Source: Brachybacterium huguangmaarense (lineage in GTDB: Bacteria > Actinomycetota > Actinomycetes > Actinomycetales > Dermabacteraceae). Taken from it: a stretch of 64,000 nt of DNA. Of the stretch, positions 52,369-60,366 are shown piece after piece (within the stretch, counting starts at the first letter, position 1; each line of letters begins with the position of its first letter). The stretch covers positions 930,001 through 994,000 of the forward strand of contig NZ_CP107020.1 in assembly GCF_025725725.1 (NCBI RefSeq). Reading direction: 5' to 3'. Made by a program: the position numbers and the translations under genes. The notes beneath the pieces are model-generated. The model was given only the letters and a program-made list of their open reading frames with translations. It was not told where the DNA came from and searched no databases.

Positions 52369-53856
52369 ATGAGCAGTGCCCCTTCCTCCTCCCCTTCCCG
52401 TTCCGCCCGCCGCACCTCGCCCGACGGCCACCAGCACCTCGCACGCTCCCTCGGCCACGGCCAGATGGCTATGATCGCGATGGGCTCGGCGCTCGGCACA
52501 GGGCTGTTCCTCGGCTCCGGCTCCGCGATCGGCGTGGCCGGCCCCGCCGCCGTCGTGAGCTTCGCGATCGGCTCGCTCATCGCCGCCTGCATCGCGCTGT
52601 GCATGGGCGAGATGGCCTCGCGGCATCCCGTGCGCGGCGGCTTCGGCACCCTCGCGGCCCGCTTCCTCTCCCCCTTCTGGGGATACCTCTCGCGCTGGCT
52701 GTACTGGATCGTGACCGTCGCCGTGACGGGCACCGAGCTCGTCGCGTGCGCGTCCTACCTGCAGTACTGGTCGCCGACGACGGCCGACGGCAGCCCCGTC
52801 GTGCCCCTGTGGGCGGGCATCGTGCTGTTCGCCGCGATCATCGTGGTCATCAACGTCGTGAGCGTGGGGTCGTTCGGCGCGATCGAGTTCGTGCTCTCGA
52901 GCATCAAGGTGATCGCGGTGCTCGTGTTCATCCTGGTGGGGCTGTTCCTCGTGGTCTTCGGACTGCCGAGCGCACCCGCGCCGGGGCTGTCGAACCTCGT
53001 GGCCGACGGCGGATTCGCCCCGAACGGCTGGGGCGCCGTGTGGCTCGCGATGGCGATCGTGATGTTCAGCTTCGGCGGGATCGAGCTGCTGTCGGTGACC
53101 GCTGCGGAGGCCAAGGACCCGGCGGTCTCGATCCGCACCGCGGCCCGCACCACCGTCATCCGCCTCGCCTTCTTCTACGTGCTGTCGATCGGCGTGGTCG
53201 TGGCCCTCGTGCCGTGGCAGGACGCGGCCGGCACCGGCGACGCCGTCGCGACCAGCCCGTTCGTCATGGTCTTCGACCGGATCGGGGTGCCGGGGGCCGG
53301 GCACATCACCAACCTGCTCGTGCTCATCGCGGCCCTCTCGGCCGCCAACGCCAACCTCTACGCGGGCAGCCGGATGCTGCAGTCCCTCGCGAGCGACGGG
53401 CTCGGCCCGCGCGGCCTGCGGGTGCTCTCGCGGCGCCGGGTGCCCGTGCGGGCCATCGCCGTCAGCTCCGTGGGCATCGTCGCGGCGGCCGTGCTCGCCT
53501 TCACCGGGGTGGCGGGCGTCTTCAGCTACATGATGAGCCTCGTGGTGTTCTCGGTGCTGCTCGTGTGGGGCCTGATCCTCGTCACCTACCTCGCCTACCA
53601 CCGCACGCGCGACGGCCAGGAGACCTTCCACGCGCCCGGCGGGGCGGTCACCGCGGTGATCGGGCTGGTCGGCGTGGTCGGGGTGTTCGCGACCGTCGCC
53701 GTGGTGCGCGACATGCAGCTCGCGGCGCTCGTCGGCGTGCCCGCCGTGATCGTGGCGACGGTGCTCTACGCGACCGTCGTGCGTCGTCGGCGAAGCGTCG
53801 GCGCCGTCGAGGAAGCCTTCGCCGAAGCGGACGAATTTCGCGAACGGGGCGCCTGA
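52369..53856 (+). CDS. APC-family amino acid permease
   Basis: A 495-residue permease with about 12 helices. The N-terminal signature HGQMAMIAMGSALGTGLFLGSGSAI is that of amino acid/proton symporters of the AAT type. The helix-6 region FGGIELLSVTAAEAKDP and NANLYAGSRMLQSLASDG are also family-typical. It imports an amino acid; the substrate is unknown. It stands alone, divergent from the marR unit. A short TCCCCAG/CTGGGGA stem (53861-53890) follows the stop and may terminate it. Confidence 0.9.
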   Translation: MSSAPSSSPSRSARRTSPDGHQHLARSLGHGQMAMIAMGSALGTGLFLGSGSAIGVAGPAAVVSFAIGSLIAACIALCMGEMASRHPVRGGFGTLAARFLSPFWGYLSRWLYWIVTVAVTGTELVACASYLQYWSPTTADGSPVVPLWAGIVLFAAIIVVINVVSVGSFGAIEFVLSSIKVIAVLVFILVGLFLVVFGLPSAPAPGLSNLVADGGFAPNGWGAVWLAMAIVMFSFGGIELLSVTAAEAKDPAVSIRTAARTTVIRLAFFYVLSIGVVVALVPWQDAAGTGDAVATSPFVMVFDRIGVPGAGHITNLLVLIAALSAANANLYAGSRMLQSLASDGLGPRGLRVLSRRRVPVRAIAVSSVGIVAAAVLAFTGVAGVFSYMMSLVVFSVLLVWGLILVTYLAYHRTRDGQETFHAPGGAVTAVIGLVGVVGVFATVAVVRDMQLAALVGVPAVIVATVLYATVVRRRRSVGAVEEAFAEADEFRERGA

Positions 53857-53860
53857 CCGC

Positions 53861-53914
53861 TCCCCAGGGGGTCGATCTCCCCACTGGGGACGCGCGTACC
53901 GGATACTCCCGGTA
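53861..53914. terminator. Weak stem after the permease gene and adjacent inverted repeat
   Basis: TCCCCAG (53861-53867) pairs with CTGGGGA (53884-53890), five bases after the permease stop. A separate inverted repeat, TACCGG-N6-CCGGTA (53897-53914), lies 120 bases before the lipoprotein gene and could be an operator. Both are short. Confidence 0.4.
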
Positions 53915-54034
53915 CTGTGTCCTGCGCAGCACGCGCGGAGAGGCCGGGACGATGTCCGGCCGACGTCTCGCCCGCTTGTGCGGCACGGCCGGTCGGAACC
54001 GGCCCGGATCTGTCGGACAGGGGAAGGGACCGCG

Positions 54035-54877
54035 ATGCGCGGAGGAGATCACAGCGCCGCCGGCCGGCGCGCCCGTGCGCGCTCCGCGGCTGCCGCCCCG
54101 CGTCTCCTCTCCCGCTCGTCGCGCTCCGTCGTGGCGCTCGCCGGGGCCCTCGTGCTGTCGCTCGCGGCCTGTGACGGCGGCTCGCACGTCGACAACGGGG
54201 CCTCCGACTCCGGCACCGCCGTCGAGGCGGGAACGGGCACGGCGATGACCACCGCGGCCCCGTCCTCGGCGCTGCCGTCCATCGCCCTCGTCTCCCCGCT
54301 GCCGGACAACACGGCCCTGGACGCCTCAGGCTCGACGGTCACGCAGGCGGGGCTCGTCACGCTGCTGTCCGAGCAGCTCACCGATGCAGGCAGCGGCACG
54401 GTCCAGACCGTCGTGTGCTCGGGAGGGCTGAGCCTCTCCACGGGCAAGGGCGCCACGTGCACCGCGACCCTCGAGGGCTCGTCCTCGGGCGATCAGACCT
54501 GGCAGGCCTATCCGGCCCATGGGCCGGACGCGAGCCCGGCGATCCTCCTGCTCCAGGGCCAGCCCCTGTCCGAGGAGTTCTCGAGCGTGCTGACCGCGAC
54601 GGGCACCGCGATCGTCGCCCACGCGATCGACCCCACGTACGGCTCCGCGGGCGGTGTGGGCGCCGAGCAGCTGCGTCAGGACGCTCAGGGCGTGCTGCAC
54701 GACGAGCACTCGCCGGTCGAGCTCTCCGGATGCGAGGGCACGCTCGCCTTCACCGCGCTCGAGCCGGTCGAATGCCATGGGTCGTCGAACGGATCCCCGG
54801 TGCAGGCGATCGTGCTGCCCGGCTCCTTCCTCTCGGAGGATCAGGGGCTCATCGTCGTGACGCGCCCATCTTCCTGA
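54035..54877 (+). CDS. Putative lipoprotein, DUF4333-like repeats not certain
   Basis: A 280-residue protein with an Arg-rich N-terminus, a hydrophobic segment SRSVVALAGALVLSLAAC and a lipobox cysteine (LSLAAC at about 46), so it is probably an anchored extracytoplasmic lipoprotein. The mature part is Ser/Thr/Gly/Ala-rich. It has two similar Cys-containing blocks, TVQTVVCSGGLSLSTGKGATC and SPVELSGCEGTLAFTALEPVEC, which suggests an internal duplication of a small domain. I do not recognise the family with certainty. The ATG has a GGGAAGGG upstream. Confidence 0.72.
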   Translation: MRGGDHSAAGRRARARSAAAAPRLLSRSSRSVVALAGALVLSLAACDGGSHVDNGASDSGTAVEAGTGTAMTTAAPSSALPSIALVSPLPDNTALDASGSTVTQAGLVTLLSEQLTDAGSGTVQTVVCSGGLSLSTGKGATCTATLEGSSSGDQTWQAYPAHGPDASPAILLLQGQPLSEEFSSVLTATGTAIVAHAIDPTYGSAGGVGAEQLRQDAQGVLHDEHSPVELSGCEGTLAFTALEPVECHGSSNGSPVQAIVLPGSFLSEDQGLIVVTRPSS

Positions 54878-54986
54878 CGCGATGTGCGCTAAACCACGCT
54901 TTCCTGGGTTGGGCCTGCTGCGATGCTGTGGGTACAGTGAAGGAACCTTCGGCCTCGGTGTGCTGGACACCCGGTGTCGAAGACAC

Positions 54987-55070
54987 GCGCGAGTGGCGGA
55001 ATAGGCAGACGCGCACGGTTCAGGTCCGTGTGCCCGAAAGGGCGTGGGGGTTCAACTCCCCCCTCGCGCA
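54987..55070 (+). tRNA. tRNA-Leu (CAG anticodon)
   Basis: An 84-nt class II tRNA from GCGCGAGTGGCGGAATAGGC to CCCTCGCGCA. The seven-base-pair acceptor stem is perfect, the anticodon loop TTCAGGT gives CAG, and the variable arm TGCCCGAAAGGGCG is typical of leucine. CCA is not encoded. Confidence 0.96.
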
Positions 55071-55121
55071 CGTGTGACGTCTCGGGACATCGTTCGTCGG
55101 TGTTTCGGGGCATGGTTCGTT

Positions 55122-55157
55122 CACGAAGGGCCCCGGCTTTTGCCGGGGCCCTTCGTG
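55122..55157 (+). terminator. Strong terminator after tRNA-Leu
   Basis: A perfect 16-base-pair stem (arms 55122-55137 and 55142-55157) with a TTTT loop lies 52 bases after the tRNA-Leu end. Confidence 0.88.
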
Positions 55158-55279
55158 CGTCGCCGTGGGTCGAGAGCGAGCTCGGTCCGGATCGCGCCGC
55201 GGGCCTGCGAGGCGCCGTACGCCTGCGAGGCATGCGCCGCACCACGTGCCCGGCCTGGTCGCGTCACGGGGCAGGCGGG

Positions 55280-55319
55280 CTGACGATCCCCGGGGCTCCG
55301 TCGCCCCGGGGATCGTCAG
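55280..55319 (-). terminator. Terminator of the PRC-barrel gene
   Basis: A perfect 17-base-pair stem (arms 55280-55296 and 55303-55319) with a six-base loop lies ten bases beyond the PRC-barrel stop on the minus strand. It could work in both directions. Confidence 0.85.
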
Positions 55320-55328
55320 AGGGGCCGG

Positions 55329-56156
55329 TCAGCGGCGCCGGGCGTCGTCCTCGTCGACGTCGATCTCCTCCTTCCGCAGGTCCGCGGTCACGGCCTCGGT
55401 GTCCTGCACCGTGCGCTTGCCGACGTTGACCTTCTCGGTCGCGACGGTCTCCTTCTCGACGACGGGACGCTCCTCCTTGAGAGTGATGACCTCCTCCTCG
55501 TCACGCCCCTCGGCGATCGGCGCGGTGGAGCGCGCCTCGGCCGAGTCGGGATCGATGGCCTCCCGCTCGACCACGAGCTCCTCGCGACGCACCGGGACCT
55601 CGATGTTCTCGGTCTCCGTCCGGACCCGCTTGCGCAGGCGCGCGCGGCCGGCCTCCTGCTGCTGGGTGTCCACTCGCAGGCGCTCCTCGTGGGCGACCAT
55701 CGTGCCGTCGGCGTCGGCGTCGACGCCCTGGCGTGCGTCGCGACGACCCTCGCCCGCGGCGACCTCGGTCCTCTGCTCGCGTGCCGTCCGCTCCTCGCCC
55801 GCGTCGCGGCCGGTGGGTGCGGCGTCGCGCTCGCCGGCGGGGGTGCCGTTCGCGTAGTAACGGAACAGCTCGGTCTCCTCCTCGGGCGTGATCTGCGCAT
55901 CGGCCTCGACGTTGGGGGCGCCCTTGATGAAGTCCTTCGAGAACGGCACCGTGAGATCGCCATCCGCAGGGCGCGCGGCGTCGACCGGGATGAATGTCTC
56001 CCGCGTGCCGAACAGCCCCAGGTTGACGGTCACGAAGGTGGGCCGGCCCGTCTCGTTGTCGAGGTAGACCTGCCCGACGGTCCCGATCTTCTTGTTCTCG
56101 CTGTCGTACACCGCGGCGTTCTCGAGCGCCTGGAAATCGTTCTGGTCGTCGACCAT
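55329..56156 (-). CDS. PRC-barrel and DUF2382 domain protein
   Basis: A 275-residue protein. The N-terminal PRC-barrel domain is residues about 8-90 (ENAAVYDSENKKIGTVGQVY, PTFVTVNLGLFGTRETFIPV). A charged low-complexity linker with DADGTMVAHEERLRV follows. The C-terminal DUF2382 domain is about 145-270 (VPVRREELVVEREAI, EEVITLKEERPVVEKETV). The pair is a common actinobacterial stress-linked protein related in part to YsnF. Function is not established. A minus-strand promoter is visible: -35 TTTACA (56255-56260), 17 bases, -10 TAGCGT (56232-56237), with the -35 inside an operator-like palindrome. Confidence 0.85.
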   Translation of the reverse strand: MVDDQNDFQALENAAVYDSENKKIGTVGQVYLDNETGRPTFVTVNLGLFGTRETFIPVDAARPADGDLTVPFSKDFIKGAPNVEADAQITPEEETELFRYYANGTPAGERDAAPTGRDAGEERTAREQRTEVAAGEGRRDARQGVDADADGTMVAHEERLRVDTQQQEAGRARLRKRVRTETENIEVPVRREELVVEREAIDPDSAEARSTAPIAEGRDEEEVITLKEERPVVEKETVATEKVNVGKRTVQDTEAVTADLRKEEIDVDEDDARRR

Positions 56157-56248
56157 GTGATGTCACCCGTCCTAGCTCATGGCCGCCCGTGGACCGGGCG
56201 GCGTGCCTCCCGATGTCTTCGGGTGCGATTCACGCTAACGCGGTAGAC

Positions 56249-56266
56249 TTACGTTGTAAACAACGT
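56249..56266. promoter_or_regulatory. Operator-like palindrome at the PRC-barrel promoter
   Basis: ACGTTGT-AA-ACAACGT (56251-56266) is a perfect palindrome overlapping the -35 of the PRC-barrel gene. Its left part contains TACGTTGTAA (56250-56259), which recurs as TACGNNGTAA at 56361 and at 58909 in the other divergent promoter of this cluster. Confidence 0.65.
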
Positions 56267-56360
56267 CTGCGAAGGCGTCTGCCGGACCCCCTGCGGGACC
56301 AGGGAGACGGCGACTCGAGAGCTGCATACCAGCAGGTCGGCCAGCTTCGCCCGTGCGCCA

Positions 56361-56370
56361 TACGGTGTAA
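56361..56370. promoter_or_regulatory. Second copy of the TACGNNGTAA motif, upstream of the holin-like gene
   Basis: TACGGTGTAA followed by GG lies 147 bases before the holin-like gene. It matches the motif at 56250 and 58909. The rest of 56157-56516 (360 bases) holds no gene that I can support. Confidence 0.5.
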
Positions 56371-56516
56371 GGATGTCCCCACCCTGTGGCGTCCTCCGAC
56401 CGGGGCAGCGTCGGGAGCCGGTGACCAGTCCCGTCGGGCTGATGACGGGCTCCGCGCTCGCCGTTCCGCCCCGCCGGCTCGGAGCCGCCTGCGCCGATCG
56501 AGAGGAAGAGAGATCC

Positions 56517-56927
56517 ATGAGCCATCCACAACCCTCGTCCCAGCCCTCGCCCGCCGAGCTCATCACCCGGCTGTCCGAGCAGACCTCGCGCCTCGTGCGC
56601 GACGAGCTCAAGCTCGCCCGGGCGGAGATGACGGCCACCGCCAAGCAGGGCGGCGTCGGCGCCGGCCTCCTGGGAGCCGGCGGCATCCTCGCCGCCTACG
56701 GCTTCGCCGCGCTCATCGCCACCGCGATCATCGCGCTCGCCCTCGTGCTGCCCGCCTGGGCCTCGGCCCTCATCGTCACGGCCGTGCTGTTCATCGCGGC
56801 CGCCATCGCGGCGCTCGTGGGCAAGAAGAAGGTGCAGGACCTCTCGCTCACGCCCGAGCGCACGATCGAGAGCGTCAACGAGGACATCGCCGAGGTGAAA
56901 GGACAGACCCACCATGACCACGCCTGA
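56517..56927 (+). CDS. Phage-holin-like/actinobacterial DUF1469 family membrane protein
   Basis: A 136-residue protein. Residues about 12-45 are an amphipathic helix (LITRLSEQTSRLVRDELKLARAEM), then two membrane helices (GLLGAGGILAAYGFAALIATAIIALALVLPAW and SALIVTAVLFIAAAIAAL), and an Asp/His-rich tail. It matches the actinobacterial holin-X/phage-holin-like (PF07332) family, which despite its name is a chromosomal membrane protein of unknown role. GAGGAAGAG upstream of the ATG is the ribosome-binding site. Its end overlaps the DUF3618 gene by 14 bases. Confidence 0.82.
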   Translation: MSHPQPSSQPSPAELITRLSEQTSRLVRDELKLARAEMTATAKQGGVGAGLLGAGGILAAYGFAALIATAIIALALVLPAWASALIVTAVLFIAAAIAALVGKKKVQDLSLTPERTIESVNEDIAEVKGQTHHDHA

Positions 56928-57309
56928 CCCCCAGAAGCCCACGTCCCGCCACGAGCCCGACGGCGACGCCTCGCCGGACCAGATCGAGGCCGACATCGCC
57001 CGTACGCGGGAGGAGCTCGGAGAGACCGTCGACCAGCTGACCTCCGCGCTCGACGTCAAGTCCCAGGCCAAGCAGCAGGTCGACCAGGCCAAGGTCCGCG
57101 CCCGGCAGCAGGTCGACGAGGTCAAGGACCGCGCGACGGAGCAGCTCGGCCGCACCCGCGAGCTCGCCTCCGAGGGCCTCACGACCGCGCGCGATGCCGT
57201 GACCGACGACCAGGGTCAGCTCAACCGCAACGGCTGGATCGCGGCCTCCGCCCTCGGCGCGGGCGTGGCCCTCGGTCTCTACCTGATCGTCCGCGCGGCG
57301 CGCCGCTGA
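56914..57309 (+). CDS. DUF3618 domain protein
   Basis: A 131-residue protein. The DUF3618 signature is QIEADIARTREELGETVDQLTSALDVK (about 23-49), followed by a coiled-coil-like Gln/Lys/Asp-rich stretch (QAKQQVDQAKVRARQQVDEVK), and one membrane helix near the end ([20 protein letters not shown]). Function is unknown. It is typically next to the holin-like gene, as here, which suggests that the two form an envelope-associated unit. AAAGGA lies 9 bases before the ATG, inside the upstream gene. Confidence 0.85.
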   Translation: MTTPDPQKPTSRHEPDGDASPDQIEADIARTREELGETVDQLTSALDVKSQAKQQVDQAKVRARQQVDEVKDRATEQLGRTRELASEGLTTARDAVTDDQGQLNRNGWIAASALGAGVALGLYLIVRAARR

Positions 57310-57340
57310 CCGCCGAGAGAGCCGAGAGAGAGGCACGCAC

Positions 57341-57640
57341 ATGTCCAGCAACGAGTCCACCAGCACTCCTGCGAAGATCCTCTACCGCCCCATCGGGATG
57401 GTCGGGAGCCTCGTCGCCGGAGCCGTGGCCGGCGCCGTCTTCAAGCAGGTGTGGAAGCTCGTGACGCCGAAGTCCATGGCCGACGAGGCGCCCAAGGCCC
57501 TCGAGTCGGACTTCGACCTCAAGGAGGTGCTCGCGGCCGCCGCGCTCCAGGGCGCGATCTTCGCGGTCGTCAAGGCGCTCGTCGACCGCGGCGGCGCGCG
57601 CGGCTTCCAACGCGTGTTCGGGGAGTGGCCCGGCAACTGA
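57341..57640 (+). CDS. DUF4235 membrane protein
   Basis: A 99-residue protein with two hydrophobic segments (GMVGSLVAGAVAGAVFKQVW and LAAAALQGAIFAVVKALVD). KILYRPIGMVGSL at the start and GAIFAVVKALVDRGGARGFQ at the end match DUF4235. Function is unknown. It is third in the holin-DUF3618-DUF4235 run, 31 bases after DUF3618, with a GAGAGAGAGG site upstream. Confidence 0.85.
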   Translation: MSSNESTSTPAKILYRPIGMVGSLVAGAVAGAVFKQVWKLVTPKSMADEAPKALESDFDLKEVLAAAALQGAIFAVVKALVDRGGARGFQRVFGEWPGN

Positions 57641-57664
57641 CGGCCCTCCGCCTGCCCGGCACGA

Positions 57665-57702
57665 CGAACGCTCCTGAGCCCGATCGGGCCCAGGAGCGTT
57701 CG
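57665..57702. terminator. Bidirectional terminator between DUF4235 and YihY
   Basis: Arms CGAACGCTCCTG (57665-57676) and CAGGAGCGTTCG (57691-57702) enclose a further CCCGATCGGG stem. It lies between converging gene ends. Confidence 0.8.
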
Positions 57703-57729
57703 GTGTCTCGACGAGGCGGCGGGCAGAGC

Positions 57730-58884
57730 TTAGTCGCGCGCCCGCCGCGCTCCGGTGGTCGGTGCCTCGTCGTCGGGATCCGACGACGAGCGCTCGGCGT
57801 CCGCATCTCCCTCGGCCGCGTCCGGCTCCTGGCTGCGGCCCGCGGTCTCCCGCAGGGCGCGGGCGCGCTCGACGTCCTCGGCGAACTTCCGCTCGCGCTT
57901 GTCGCTGGCTTTCGTGTCGCGCGCCGGCAGCTGCAGCGTCTCCTCGGCGGGCATGCCCGCCTGCAGCTCCCGCCCGCGCTCGATCTCGCTGTCCACCTCG
58001 GCGCCGAACAGCAGGATCGCGTTGATGATGTAGATCCACAGCAGCAGGACGATCACGCCCGCCAGGGCGCCGTAGGTCTTGTTGTAGTTGCCGAAATTGG
58101 AGACGTAGAAGAAGAAGCCCAGGCTCGCGAGCACGGCGACGACGATCGCGATCACCGCGCCCATGCTGATCCACCGGAACTTGGGCTGACGCACGTTGGG
58201 CGTCGCGTAGTAGAGCAGCGCGACCACGAGCACGACGATCGCGGCGAGCAGGAGCCACTTGGCGACGCCCCACACGGCGAGCGCCGTCGAGCCCAGGCCG
58301 ATCGCCCCGCCCACGGCCTCGGCCACGGGGCCGGACAGCACGACCACCAGGAGCCCCACGGCCCCCAGCACGAGCACGAGCGCCGTCAGCAGGTACATCT
58401 GCACGGTGAGCTTGATCGCGCCGCGCCCCTCGGGGACGTCGTGGATCCTGTTCATCGCGCGCCCGAAGGCCTTGATGTAGCTCGAGGCGGACCAGAGGGC
58501 CGCGAGCAGGCCGATGACCAGGCCCAGCCCGGGCGCGGGAGCGGTCAGGACCGACTCGAGGGCGGGCCGGACGGACTCCCAGGTGTCGGCCGGCACGATG
58601 CCGCGGGCCTGGTCGAGGATCGAGGTCACCGACCCGCTCTGCCCGAACAGGCTGAGGATCGACACGAGCGCGACGAGCGCGGGGAACATCGACAGCACGG
58701 TGCGGTAGGTCAGGCCCGACGCCAGATCGGTGCATCCGTCCGCGGAGAACTCGCGCACGGTGGTGCGGAGCACGTACCGCCACGAGGGTGCGGTGATCTC
58801 GGTGGGACTGTCGGGCTTGCGGGAGTCCTCGGGGTGCGGGGCGTCGGCCGGATCGTCCGTCCGCCGGCTCGAGTGCGGTGACAT
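57730..58884 (-). CDS. YihY/BrkB-family membrane protein
   Basis: A 384-residue protein of the YihY/virulence factor BrkB (UPF0761) family. About six membrane helices are seen; SADGCTDLASGLTYRTVLSMFPALVALVSIL, SLAALWSASSYIKAFGRAMN and KTYGALAGVIVLLLWIYIINAILLFGAEVDSEI are family blocks. The C-terminal 90 residues are charged and low complexity. Role is unknown; it is not RNase BN as once thought. It is divergent from the TetR gene and has a TACGCCGTAA motif in the shared promoter. Confidence 0.88.
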   Translation of the reverse strand: MSPHSSRRTDDPADAPHPEDSRKPDSPTEITAPSWRYVLRTTVREFSADGCTDLASGLTYRTVLSMFPALVALVSILSLFGQSGSVTSILDQARGIVPADTWESVRPALESVLTAPAPGLGLVIGLLAALWSASSYIKAFGRAMNRIHDVPEGRGAIKLTVQMYLLTALVLVLGAVGLLVVVLSGPVAEAVGGAIGLGSTALAVWGVAKWLLLAAIVVLVVALLYYATPNVRQPKFRWISMGAVIAIVVAVLASLGFFFYVSNFGNYNKTYGALAGVIVLLLWIYIINAILLFGAEVDSEIERGRELQAGMPAEETLQLPARDTKASDKRERKFAEDVERARALRETAGRSQEPDAAEGDADAERSSSDPDDEAPTTGARRARD

Positions 58885-58906
58885 CGTCCATCCTCTCGTC
58901 GAAGCG

Positions 58907-58919
58907 CTTACGCCGTAAG
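58907..58919. promoter_or_regulatory. Operator-like palindrome between yihY and tetR
   Basis: CTTACG-C-CGTAAG is a perfect odd palindrome in the divergent promoter of the YihY and TetR genes, 23 bases upstream of the YihY start. It contains the TACGNNGTAA motif shared with 56250 and 56361. Confidence 0.7.
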
Positions 58920-58980
58920 GCTAACAATGTAGGCTGCGCGACGGGTGGCATCCCGACGCCGAGGATTGGACACTGGCCTC

Positions 58981-59697
58981 ATGGACAGCACGGCAGACGG
59001 CGCGGGACCCCGCAAGAGCGGTCGAGGCCTCGACCGCCACATCGTCATCGAGACGGCGCTGCGGACGATCGACCGGGACGGCCCGCGATCGCTCACGATG
59101 CGCGGCCTCGGGCAGGAGCTGGGCGTGGAGGCGATGTCGCTGTACCGCTACGTGACCGGTCGCGAGGACCTCCTCGAGGGCGTCGTCGTGGATCTGCTCG
59201 AAGGCGTCACGACGGAGATCGAGCAGGGCCGTCCGACGAGCTGGCAGGAGTACCTGCAGAACCTCGCCCACATGGTGCGCGACCTCGCGGTCGAGCACCC
59301 CCTCGCCTTCCCCCTCGTCGCGACCCGCCACCCGGCCGCCCCGTGGCTCCGGCCGCCGCTGCGCAGCATCGAGATCGTCGAGAACTTCCTGACCACGCTC
59401 GGCGGATTCGGCTTCACCGACGAGCAGAAGGTCGGCGCCTATCGCTCCTTCACGAGCTTCCTGCTGGGGCACCTGCTGCTCGAGGCCGCGGCCCGCGGCG
59501 ACGGGGTCTCGGCCCCGGAGGAGCCGCTCGACGAGGGCGACGCGGACGTGCCCAACCGAGACGGGCGCGTCGAGCTCGCGCCCGACAGCGAGGTGCTGCG
59601 GCTGCGGGCCCAGCTGAGCGAGAACCGCGGTGCCGAGGAGTTCGAGCTGTCCCTCGAATCCCTGCTCGATCGCATCGAGCTCGAGATCTCCCAGTAG
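58981..59697 (+). CDS. TetR-family transcriptional regulator
   Basis: A 238-residue TetR protein. The HTH is IETALRTIDRDGPRSLTMRGLGQELGVEAMSLYRYVTGREDLL (about 23-65). The C-terminal ligand domain resembles TetR_C families (NLAHMVRDLAVEHPLAFPLVA). It likely controls the adjacent envelope cluster through the TACGNNGTAA motif, which is inference. ATG 58981 lacks a good ribosome-binding site; a GTG at 58945 gives 12 more residues. Confidence 0.86.
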   Translation: MDSTADGAGPRKSGRGLDRHIVIETALRTIDRDGPRSLTMRGLGQELGVEAMSLYRYVTGREDLLEGVVVDLLEGVTTEIEQGRPTSWQEYLQNLAHMVRDLAVEHPLAFPLVATRHPAAPWLRPPLRSIEIVENFLTTLGGFGFTDEQKVGAYRSFTSFLLGHLLLEAAARGDGVSAPEEPLDEGDADVPNRDGRVELAPDSEVLRLRAQLSENRGAEEFELSLESLLDRIELEISQ

Positions 59698-59713
59698 GCG
59701 TAGCCTCGACGCC

Positions 59714-59944
59714 ATGACACCCCTCATCTCCCCGCTCGTCGCCTTCTACGGCGTGGGCCTGCTCGTGGTCGTCGCGGTGATCGTGCTCGCCGTGGTCCTC
59801 GGCCGCCGCGCGAACCGCCGCGAGGGCTACTCCTCCGCCCGTGAGCGCACCCTCGAGGCACAGCACCGCCGCGCGCAGATGGAGACCGAGGACGTCGACC
59901 CCGGCATCCACGCGAGCGCGAAGCACGGCGGCTTCGCTCCCTGA
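59714..59944 (+). CDS. Small single-pass membrane protein
   Basis: A 76-residue protein with one N-terminal membrane helix (LVAFYGVGLLVVVAVIVLAVVLG, about 8-30) and a charged cytoplasmic tail. I do not recognise a named family. It follows the TetR gene by 16 bases and precedes a strong terminator, so it is probably the end of that transcript. Confidence 0.6.
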   Translation: MTPLISPLVAFYGVGLLVVVAVIVLAVVLGRRANRREGYSSARERTLEAQHRRAQMETEDVDPGIHASAKHGGFAP

Positions 59945-59966
59945 TCCGCGCACGGGCCCCACGACG

Positions 59967-60006
59967 ACATGGCCCCGACCACCTGCAGGGGTGGTCGGGG
60001 CCATGT
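59967..60006. terminator. Bidirectional terminator
   Basis: A perfect 17-base-pair stem (arms 59967-59983 and 59990-60006) with a six-base loop separates the small membrane protein from the converging SPW gene. Confidence 0.87.
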
Positions 60007-60026
60007 CGGTCCTGAGAGGCTCGCGA

Positions 60027-60347
60027 TCAGGCCTGCACGCTCATGCGACGCCGGGCGTTGCGGGCGAGCTCGCCCAGCGCGCCGCCGAACAGCACCACGA
60101 GCGCGACGAGCGACAGCACAACCAGGGTGATGCCGACGACGACGTCGTTGGTGGTGCCGGCCGCCCAGTCGGACGTGCGGGCCTGGTAGCCCACGAGGAA
60201 CGGCGCGACGATCATCCACAGCCCCGACAGGGTCAGCAGGGTCAGGATGCCCATGCCCACCTTGTCGAGCGTGTTGAGCGGCTGCGGGACGGCCGGGGCG
60301 GGAGCGGTCTGGACGGCCGCGTCGGTGGTCTGCGAGGTCTCGGTCAT
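60027..60347 (-). CDS. SPW-repeat-like membrane protein (second of pair)
   Basis: A 106-residue protein with two hydrophobic helices: VGMGILTLLTLSGLWMIVAPFLVGY and DVVVGITLVVLSLVALVVLFGGAL. The WMIVAPFLVGY then TSDWAAGTTNDVVVG pattern resembles SPW/SPF-repeat membrane proteins. AAGGAGACC precedes the ATG. It shares layout with the neighbouring gene at 60367, so a local duplication is likely. Last gene of the TetR-MFS-SPW-SPW run. Confidence 0.68.
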   Translation of the reverse strand: MTETSQTTDAAVQTAPAPAVPQPLNTLDKVGMGILTLLTLSGLWMIVAPFLVGYQARTSDWAAGTTNDVVVGITLVVLSLVALVVLFGGALGELARNARRRMSVQA

Positions 60348-60366
60348 GGAAGGTCTCCTTCGGGAC

